Shown: piece after piece, positions 44,235-54,200 of the stretch
Position numbering within the stretch: position 1 is the stretch's first letter
Layout of the letters: each line of letters starts with the position of its first letter
DNA from: Chryseobacterium wanjuense
GTDB lineage: Bacteria; Bacteroidota; Bacteroidia; Flavobacteriales; Weeksellaceae
Direction: 5' to 3'
NCBI RefSeq assembly: GCF_900111495.1
Contig: NZ_FOIU01000001.1
Coordinates: forward strand, 2,108,001 to 2,172,000
DNA: 64,000 nucleotides
Notes under the pieces: model-generated
Database searches by the model: none
Seen by the model: only the letters and a program-made list of their open reading frames with translations
Told to the model about the DNA's origin: nothing
Position numbers and translations under genes: made by a program

Positions 44235-44350
44235 TTTAGTTGCTGAAGCTCTTGTTTGCTTACCATCAGGATCAATATATCAAATAGGGGTTTGATATTT
44301 ATAAATATGATGATTTAAATTACCATGATAATATACTCCGGAATACTTTT
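44235..44350 (-). pseudogene. orphan Rhs core fragment
   Basis: On the minus strand it reads Y-Y-H-G-N-L-N with frame breaks, then Y-I-D-P-D-G-K-Q, matching the end of the main Rhs core (near 45884-45965). It links the orphan tip to an Rhs-type core and shows that the cassette came from a tandem duplication or recombination. Confidence 0.7.
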
Positions 44351-44385
44351 ACTATCAAATTTTCTACTTCCTTTTTTAAAAAAAA

Positions 44386-44410
44386 TATAGCACTGGTTTT
44401 CAGTGCTATA
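44386..44410 (-). terminator. cassette terminator 1
   Basis: A 9-bp stem (TATAGCACT / AGTGCTATA) with the same flanking sequence as at 43483-43510, including a following TTTGATA block. It lies downstream of the two immunity candidates of the main rhs gene. Confidence 0.65.
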
Positions 44411-44531
44411 ATTTATTACCAGCATGTTTGATACATGATCTCTATTTGTAACACCTTGATGCAAAATTGTACCTTCACTTTCATCGATCCACATTTGATA
44501 CTGTTACCCATGACCAAACAAAATCTGTTTT

Positions 44532-44882
44532 TCAGGTAATACTAAAAATTTCAGAATTTTTTTTGTCATCCTTATTTTGTTCTATAAATTCTTTTAGCTC
44601 ACTCTTTAGTATGCTAAGAGACATTTGATCATCAGAAGATGAGCTAAACCTAATTATTGTTACCCAATTAGGACAATTTGTATGTTCATTATATTTTAGA
44701 CCGTAAGCGTTGTTTTCAATTAAAAACTTATCGAACTTCACTCTAAAATGGAAATAGTCTAATTGTTTTCCCAAACAATAACTTTCTAAAAACAACCGAT
44801 ATTCTTCAACATTTCTAATTTGAAAAATTTCTGGTCTATTTAAAAAAAATACTGGTGGGCTAATTTTATTTGGTTCAATCAT
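44532..44882 (-). CDS. second immunity candidate, paralogue of 44900-45277
   Basis: 116 residues. It shares with the upstream protein an N-terminal R-P-E-I-F-Q-I-R-N-V-E-E-Y-R-L-F and a G-K-x-x-x-Y/F spacing; the rest has diverged. It lies 17 bases after it. Duplicated immunity genes are common behind polymorphic toxins and can protect against variants used by kin. Confidence 0.68.
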   Translation of the reverse strand: MIEPNKISPPVFFLNRPEIFQIRNVEEYRLFLESYCLGKQLDYFHFRVKFDKFLIENNAYGLKYNEHTNCPNWVTIIRFSSSSDDQMSLSILKSELKEFIEQNKDDKKNSEIFSIT

Positions 44883-44899
44883 AATTATTTACAATAGCA

Positions 44900-45277
44900 T
44901 TAACATTCATCAGCACCTAAAGGAGCAATATCTGAAGATAATTTCTTTAATTCAGCAACATCAATAAATTGCCAAAACTCCATTGTCTTAATTTCTTCAC
45001 TATTTAGAAAATAATACATTTCATCTTTCAAAAAATCTAGTGTTACATCATCATAAACAGACATTGATTTAATGATTAAATTATATCGTGTCCCATCTTT
45101 GAAACCATATTTTCTTGATAAGTATTTTGAAAATTCATCCATGAAAACACCATATTCCTCTTTTTCTTTCCCAGCAATATAACCACTGATCATGAAGTAA
45201 AAGTCATCTACCTCTTGGATAAAAAACATCTTAGGTCTTCTTAAAAGATGAACAATAAAATTTACAAGCTCTATCAT
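44900..45277 (-). CDS. immunity candidate for the Rhs toxin
   Basis: 125 residues, soluble, no known domain. Its start overlaps the rhs stop by one base (TAATG), the arrangement expected for a cognate immunity gene. Phrases R-R-P-K-M-F-F-I-Q-E-V-D-D-F-Y and G-Y-I-A-G-K-E-K-E-E-Y are partly shared with the downstream paralogue. The C-terminus ends with a Cys. Confidence 0.72.
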   Translation of the reverse strand: MIELVNFIVHLLRRPKMFFIQEVDDFYFMISGYIAGKEKEEYGVFMDEFSKYLSRKYGFKDGTRYNLIIKSMSVYDDVTLDFLKDEMYYFLNSEEIKTMEFWQFIDVAELKKLSSDIAPLGADEC

Positions 45278-48200
45278 TATTTTATTTTTTTAGCATTTTT
45301 TAAAAGTTCTGCCCCCGAAATTGGTCTTCCTGGCGCATGAGCACCTTCCAGCATTTGTTCATATTCACTCTTTAAAACTCCTTTAGGGTTAATGTTATCA
45401 AATATATAAGATTCTCCATCAACAACTTTTTCGACAACTCTATGCATACCAGTTTGCGTAATTGGAATTTCTTTTCCATCCTTAATTAAACTCATATAGT
45501 TCGCTTTGATTTCCAATACTGTACCACCATAAGCTTTTTTAAATGCGCTTGCAAATTCCACACACATTCCATACTTAGCATACTTTGAGAGGTTAAACCC
45601 TGCTAATGCTGTTCCAGGAACAGCTGGTGATTTTCCTTTCATTAAAGCTAGAAGGCTTAAAGTAACTACAGTTTTATCCTTTAAAGAGCCATTTGTATAA
45701 ATTTCTTTAATATTTGCAGGAGCATTTTTTAAATTATTCCAAGCTTCACCAAGAGTTTTAGGATCACTTGCAGTTGCTGGTCTAACCGGGGCAATATTAT
45801 GTGCCACCTGCCCTAAAACGTCTCCTGCATCATTTGCAAACTCTTTAGCTTGATTCCAATATTTCTGCCAATCAACTTGCTTCCCATTTGGATCAATATA
45901 TTTAACAGGATTCTGATACGTATAGATATAAGGATTTAAATTACCATGATAATATACACCGGCGTTATGGTCACCATCTCCGTAGAATTCATTTTCCATT
46001 ACAGGATTCCAGATTGCGATAGGGTCGACACCGTACCAAATACTTAATCTAGGATTGAAGTATCTCGCACCATAATAGTATAAACTTGTCTCGCTGTCTA
46101 ATTCTTTAGCATTAAACTTATATGGGTTCTCATACTTGCCCTGGATCTGCTGCTCTGCAAAGGTTTCCCCGAACGGTAAATTTAAGAAAAATTGCGTAGG
46201 TACAGCATTATCATCCGTAACAAATGAAGTTGTTCCCAAATGATCTCCGTGAAGATAATACAACCCGTTCTGGGCACTACTTTTGGCAAACTCTGTTTCT
46301 ATTCCTTTAGCATCTACTCCCGCTTTTTCCAGATAATTTTTAAAATCAACTTGTGGATCAACAGTATTCTTTGTCGGCGCCACACCTTGTTTAAAAAATA
46401 TACCCGGGTTATCACCTAATCGGCTCGCAAATCTTTTGCTTCCTTCATAATAATGCTTGGTGTATTTACCATCAGAGGTAATAACATTGTATGGGTTAGG
46501 ATATACTTTATAACTTGTCATCAGCATAGATCCCGGATCTATTATTGTTCCGTTCTGGTAGAGTGCTGCATCGGCATCCAGATTGTATTTAATGGTTCTT
46601 TCTCCCTTATCGTCATACGCATAATACTGGAAAAAGCCCTGCTCCGCAGCATAATATGCCTTCATATTGTCTTCTTCGTCCCAGAACATATTTTTTGGTC
46701 CGTCTGTAGTGGTTAGATAAAGAGTTGGGTTTCCGTTTGCATCATACTCAAATTTTTCTTCATTTCCGGTAAATCCATCCTGTACCATCCCCACCTTATG
46801 AGTTCCATCGATGTACTCGTAGATGTTTTCATACGTGTTTACAGGATTTGTGCTTCCATCCAATACATGATTCTGTCTCTTTACATCTATTCCGTTGGCT
46901 GCACGATAAGATAATTCTGTCGAATAGCTGCTGGTCATGTTTCCGATATTCGTTCCTGCCTTGATATTTCCAAGGAAAGTTCCTGTGGAAGAAGTAAGAC
47001 GATTAAACGCATCATAAGCATAAATATACTCATAACTTCCTCCCATAGAATTCGGCGTTGTTCCTCCCGTAGCACTGATATTGAGGATGTTCCCTACAAA
47101 ATCATAACCATAGCTTGCATCTAAATAAGTAGCAAAGCTATCTTTTTGCAATTTGTGCGTAGCAAGTAATCTTCTTTCCGGCAGATACGTATAGGCTGAA
47201 TAGGTATCATTTCCGTACTTTATCTTTGTTCTCTGCTCATATTCATCGTACTGAATGTCTTTTATATAGTCTCCATACTGGTTACTGCTGACCTTTTTAA
47301 GATTTCCCCCCAGATCATACAGGTAAGTTACCTGCTCAAAATCCGGATAATTGATTTTCTTTAAACGGTTCCAGCTGTCATACTCATAGAGTGTATTAAA
47401 GTTCATATTAGGAATATTGTATCCCGATACCTGTCTGCTTTCCTGGATCAGTTCTCCCATATTTCCATATGCATAGCCTGTAGTTCCCGTTCCATCCTGC
47501 TTAGTGATCAGTTTTGCAGTTTCGTTCCCTGTAGATCCGTATTCATAAAATACATCATTGGGATTTGGGCTTCCACTAGGTAGTGGAGGATAAGTGATTC
47601 TTACCAGCCTATTGCGATTATAATTGTAATGTATAAAAGGATCAGATAATCCTGCGCTTCCCAGATTGTCTGTTGTACGACTTATCATCTGTCCGGCTTT
47701 ATCATACTCATATCTTGACATTCCATGGTCAGGATGCTCTTCCACTGTTCTTCTTCCTCCCATATCATACTGGTATTTGGTGATAATACCTTCAGCATCT
47801 TTAGTGCTCAAAAGTTCCCCTATACTGTTATAGTTATATGTGGTGACAAGTGGTGAAGATGCCCCAAGATAATTTCTGGTAAAAACCGTTTTGCCTTCGG
47901 CATTTGTTAACTGGTCAGATTTTAATTCTACAGATCCGTTTTGCATTTGGGCAGCAGTCTGCTTGTAGTAATCTCCTTCAATATCATATTTTACATTCGT
48001 TGCATGTCCTACTTCATCAATACTGGAAATCACTCTGTCTAACTCATCATACTCAGTACTTGTAAAATACTGAGCCAGCGTCAGTTTTAGTTTTTTATTA
48101 AGAACATCATCTTTGTTTTCAAAAGTGGGATGATATTGTTTAACAGGTCTTGCCAACAAGTCTGTTATAATCATTCCTGAAACAGACATCTTTTCTATAC

Positions 48201-51200
48201 CGTCTATTTCAATATCTTTTTTTACCTGTACTGCATTTCCTGCAAAATCTGACAGGGTAATCGTCTCTATCGGATTGGAAGGATGCTGAGGATCAAAATT
48301 TTGTGTAACAGCGCCATAAAGATTTACTGTTATATTATTAACAATCATTGGTGACAGGAAATAGCTATACTTTACCGTATAAGGCGATACACCTACCTCC
48401 TTCGGTGCAAGAATAGAAGTCAATCTACCCATCGAGTCATAAGTATAGGTCATCTGATTTCCTGTAACATCAGTAGAAGTTAGCAGAGCATCCCATGATG
48501 GATCATAGGTAGATGAGGATTCTACATCAAAACTATCCGTTACTTTTGTTATATATTTATTCAGTGTCGTATCATAATCATAGGTCAGAGAATAATCATT
48601 AGGATAATGTATCGTCTTAATATTTCCATAGGTATCATAAGTCATTAATGTCTCTGCATTCGTACCAGAATTTAATTTAACAATAACTTTAGTAATGTCT
48701 CCTGTAGAAGTGTCTACTTCTGTATTTCTCTGGCGTTTCAGTTCATTGTTGCTATCAAAAACTTTTATTTCGGAAGGAATATTTAAAATATTCTTCGCCA
48801 GTAAGCTTGAAATAGTATGATACGATATTGAAGACGAATAGTTTCCTTCAGGGAGGTTACTAAAATATTTATACTTGGCAAGCTGTCCCTTATTATTATA
48901 ATCCATTGTTGAATTAGTGACAATAGAACCGCTGCTTTCAATGGATGTATTTTCAGTTGCCGCTAACAATGTCGTAGCCATTTTTCTTCCTTCAGTTCCT
49001 CCCGAATCATACGACTCAAACTGAGAAGGAATTTCTTCAATCTGCGTATAATTATTAATAAATTTATAAAGTTTATAAGTATTTTCTGTTTTTGAGCTTA
49101 ACAGCGAGCTTCCTCTATATACTTCATTTGTTCTTAAAAGACCATTATTATAATAATTACTGTTATAGAATGTTTGGATAACCTTCGAGGAAACATTACT
49201 TCCATTCATTCTCTCGATTGTCACCTTTGCGAATCCGTAATTGGTTCTTTCCCTTCTGTCATATTTAGAATTTTCATAACTGAAACGGGTTACCAGGTTT
49301 TTCGATGTGTTACTCATAGAATAAGAATAAGATTCTATATGCGGATCAGCAACTGTTATTTGGGTCATCACCAATCTGGAATGCGGATCTTGATAAGATG
49401 GCTTTGAAAAACCATAGTCTATTAAAAAAGTACCATTGGTACTTTTCTCTGTTACGGAAGCCAGTTTATTGGTACGTTTTATTTTCGAATAGTTGACGGT
49501 CATTCCTCCCCCCGTATTCATTACCAAGTCAGGGTATCCGTCACCATTAACATCTCTAAGTGCTTTATTAATTTCTGATACCGATAATCCTATATTGGCA
49601 CTTGTATCAGCACCAGCTCTGAAATATAATATAGTAGCCCCAAAAATGGTAAGAATAGGAATATTTACATAGAAGCCTCCGTTTAGCCCCAAAGCTCCGT
49701 TATAAGTTTTGACTTCGTTCCTAAAATCAACTGGATTCCCAAATAAATTGGCACCTTTACGGATTTCAACAGGAGAGCTGAACTTATTCCCCAAATTGTA
49801 ACGAACTGTCAAACCTGAATCAACCGTTAAAATATCTACCAAACCGTCTCCGTTAATATCCTGGAAAGTTTGTTTAGAAGTTCCTGATGATGAAGAAGCG
49901 CTTACACTTCCGGAAATCCCCCATCCTGCACTATAAGTAGATGTAGTATCCAACATTCCCGAAAGTCCGCCTCCGATGCTTACAGATGTTGATCCTACCG
50001 GAGCTGAAGAATTAGTGGCAAGATCTTTAAAGTCTTCATAAGGATTATTGACCAGACCTGTTCCATAGTTAAGCTTATATTGGTAAACTCCATTAATTTC
50101 TTTTACCCTATCTACTAATCCATCTCCATTGATATCAATCCAATATTCCAGTCCTTTGTCATAAGAGTCAGGATAATCTGAAAAGCTCAATCCTCCAGAC
50201 CAGGAAGGTGAAGTATCCGGTTTAGCATCCGAATTATTGTTACTTGTGTTTCTGGCAATATCTTTTATAGCTGAAGGTGAGAAAGCAATGGTCTGTGTTT
50301 TCTGAAAACTATCATTATTTGATATTACCGAATCTCCACTATTTTCAAGGTTTCTTCCCTGCGCTCCCTTAAGACCTCCTAATGCATTAGAAAGCTGAGA
50401 TTGTGTTCGATACAACATATCAGGATAACCATCACCATTAACGTCGAAGAAGTCCTGCGTATTGATATTTCCGTACCCACGCAGTTGTGTATATGAATTA
50501 GAAATAACAGGAATACCAAGCCCCCAGTTTGTTGTTTTTGATTTACTTTTTTGTTTTTTAGATATGGCAAACATTCGTGTATTGATATTTCCTGCCACCT
50601 CAATATTCGGCTGATCGGGATCATCATCTACAAAGAAAGGCATCATATTTTCTTCATCCCTGAAAGTTGTGGGCATAGAATATTGTTCTGTAAACTGGTT
50701 GTTAATCCATTTTTCAACAAACGTCCCACTCTCATCTTTCTTGTAGTAGGTGTTCATTGGAACAATCGGGGAATATGCCTGCAATATGTTATTGGACATA
50801 TTCTGGAAATTTGCTTGCAAAATATCTCCTACACAATCCCCATACTCAGTTGCATTAGCAGATCCTGAACATGACGAATAATCATAATTAAACGAGCCAA
50901 AAAGAGTGTCTAAATAATCATTATTGATCAACATTCCGTACTGATCTTTTGGAGTCGTCGGGTTCAAGGTATAATCCGGTCCCGAAGTGGCAACAGGTCC
51001 TGTTGGTATATCTTTTGGACCGCCTGGAGGATTTAGAGGATTATTGCCGATCTTTACATCTTTATTTTCGTTATAAATAAACTGTCCCCAGTTATGGTAA
51101 ACAGCACTGATTCCATTAAACTCTGCTGCATTTAACGATGTTTCTGTAGTTGCCCCTAACAATTGAGGACTTGTTCCATAATAAATATTGAAAATATTTC

Positions 51201-54200
51201 CCTGCAACTGATTTTTCAACGCTTCGTACGCTACCCGATCTGAATATGTGTTACAATACACTAAAATATTAATCCTTTGGTCTACAGAAACCCCTTGTGC
51301 AGGATTACCTGTATAAAAAAGGATAGGATTAATTCCCGATATTGGACTGCCACTCATATTTGACTCAGTAATTCCTGTAGTGGCTATCGAAACCTGTCTT
51401 TTCCCTAATACATGTCCGTTTCTTTTTATCACATACGTAAATGCTCCTGTCAACACCGGTGCAAAAGCAAAACTCTTGTTAACGGATATTGAATAATCAT
51501 TACTGCCTGAAGGAATATTGCCAAGTGCAGACAGATTAAACTTCTTACTGAAATTTTTAACGTAATAAGAAGGATACTGTGCTACATCATTAACTATTTT
51601 ATTGTAATAACTGTTGACTTCGATATTTTTCCATTCCAATTCTTTATTCATATAAGAATCTGACTGCACAATGAATTTTAAGCGCCAGTCATCATCTGTA
51701 GGAATAGAAAATCCGGTATCTACGGCAGCTATGCTGACTACACCTGCTGATTCATTGTATGTTTTCTTATAAACTTCAATAATATCAGTAGAAGGATCTG
51801 TAACAGTTGCCTTAGACAGGATAATTGAGAACGTAACATCATCATTAAGTCTTGAAACATCGAATTTTGGAATTTTTATTTTTGCTGATCCTGCTTTTGT
51901 ATATTTTATGGATTTTATTAAATTATTTAATAAAAACTTGTCCTCATATTTAAGATCATTCGGCTGAAAACCATCCTGCTCCTCTTCCGCAGAATCAGGA
52001 ATAAAAGCTCCGTTTGAGTCTGTATACCTTACAGATGGTCTTGTATTTACAATATAATTTATCCCCTTCTTTTTGTGTAATCTGAAAAAGATCTTCTCTC
52101 CCGAATTCACATATATCCTTGATGCATTAGTGATTCCCAGTGGAGTTGAAGGATAATCATTATAATGCTGTATCTGTACAGGAATATTAGAATTTCCACC
52201 CGCTAATGTTGTAAGATAAAGTCTTCCATTTTTAGGAAGGGCATCAGGATTTCTGATTTCGATAGAATAAACTGCTTTTGCATTACTATCAATTGTTCCG
52301 GAGATAGAAATATTATCTGCTATTTTAACATACCCCGATTTTGGAGCAATCCATACTTTTACTACATCATTTTTTGCTTTAACGGGTTCTTCATTTTCAT
52401 CAGCGGGATCTTCAGGTTCTGTATAAGGTATAGGAGTATTTCCGGTAATAACCATATTTTCCGTAGCCTCACTGGTAGTTACCAATTCAGGCTGACCATT
52501 ACTATTGAGTTTATTAAACCATACTTTTCCGTCATTTACCACATCTGGAAGTCCATCCGAATTGGCATCAATCAGGTAAATAGGTGTTTCACTTTCACTC
52601 TGAGCCCAGCTCTTGGTGAAATCGAATCCCATTTTCCACCAATTGAAAAGAACTGTTGCTCCTGCATTCCACGTTGTTCCAATTGTTCTTGAGAAATTAC
52701 TTCTAAGGTTCAGTACATCTTTTTGTGCTGCATTAAACGTTAAATTTCCACTACTGTCCACACTTCCCGGAAAGAATTTCAGCCCTTCATCCCCGTTTCT
52801 CTTTCTGTACAGTATGTCTACAACACCGTCTCCGTTGAAATCTATAAGCTCCTGTGAACCTTTTACATTACTGTATGATTCACCTCCAAAACCATTGATC
52901 ATAAAATTCTTATCCCCTGTACTATGAGGACGCAACAACCCTAAACCGGCACCAATTCTTAAAGACCAACCCCATTCCAGATTATTAGTTGCACTGATTT
53001 TGGAGGGTGTCAGCATAGAATTTACAGCTCCTGAAAAAGCATCTGTATTTGGAGCTGAAACATTTGTATCATTACCAAAAAGCATAGATCCACCAGATCC
53101 GGTATCATTATGGTAATTCAGATTATAGGAAACTCCATTGGTAGAAATAGTTTGCAGCAGCGATTTGTAGAATGCTCCTATCTTATAATCAAAAGTATAG
53201 TTTCGAATAGGTGAACCGTTATAATAGGTATTAATAGCTAATAATCTTGCAGGCTCAATTCTTTTCACACCCTGTTTTGCATCAATGATCATATCAGGGC
53301 GAAGAGATGTATTGGGAACCCCTCTTACCGGCTCAGGTCTGAATACAATTGAATATAAACCATCCTCATCATTTAAACCTGTGTACGTTATCTTATTGAT
53401 ATGAATACTTTTTCCTTGATTCAAATTAGCATTTTCGTCAACAAAATTGACATGCTTGACATTGTCATAGTAATATTTAATATTGTTATTATTGACATCA
53501 ATCTCCTTGGTAATCTGCCACTGTACAATATTTCCATCTTCCGTAGTAAGAACAGCGGTGTTATTGACAGCAGATTCATCACCTCCATAATATCGTTTGG
53601 TGCCATCTGTACCGGTGATAACCCATCTATAGGTGGAAGGAGATGTTCCGTATCGTTCTATTTTGGTGAAGTTGTTTCCTTTTCTTAAAAAGAATCTTTT
53701 TACTCCCGAAGAATTTCTATTTTGCCTTGTCGTATTAAAGGTATTGTTAGCGGTATCGTCAATTTGCCTGTGAGGAAGGTAATCCCCATCATACATTAAC
53801 ATCTCACCATCCAAAACATATATTTCTGATTCTTCGTTTGAAGTGAATGTAGGAGTTCCCCATCGTGTATCAAGGGTAATCGAAGAAATTCCACTGATAT
53901 CCCAACCTTCGCCCATCCATCCGTTTCCTTTGCTGCTATCATAGGAAATTGCTACCGAAGGCTGCATTCCGTTTCGTCCCGCAGGAATTTCTACAGGATA
54001 GGAAATTGCCGCGCTTCCGTTTTGATTAGCTACAGGTGGACTCATGAGCTGGATTCCGGCAGCAGGATCTCCGGCCTTCAGTCCGCTGATACTTGTCGGA
54101 GCAAAAGCATTAGTCTGAGGAGATTCAGGAACAGAAATAATCCCGTTGATATAATCTCCATCTCCTTTAGTTTCTATGGTGACAGTTTTTAATTTTTCAT

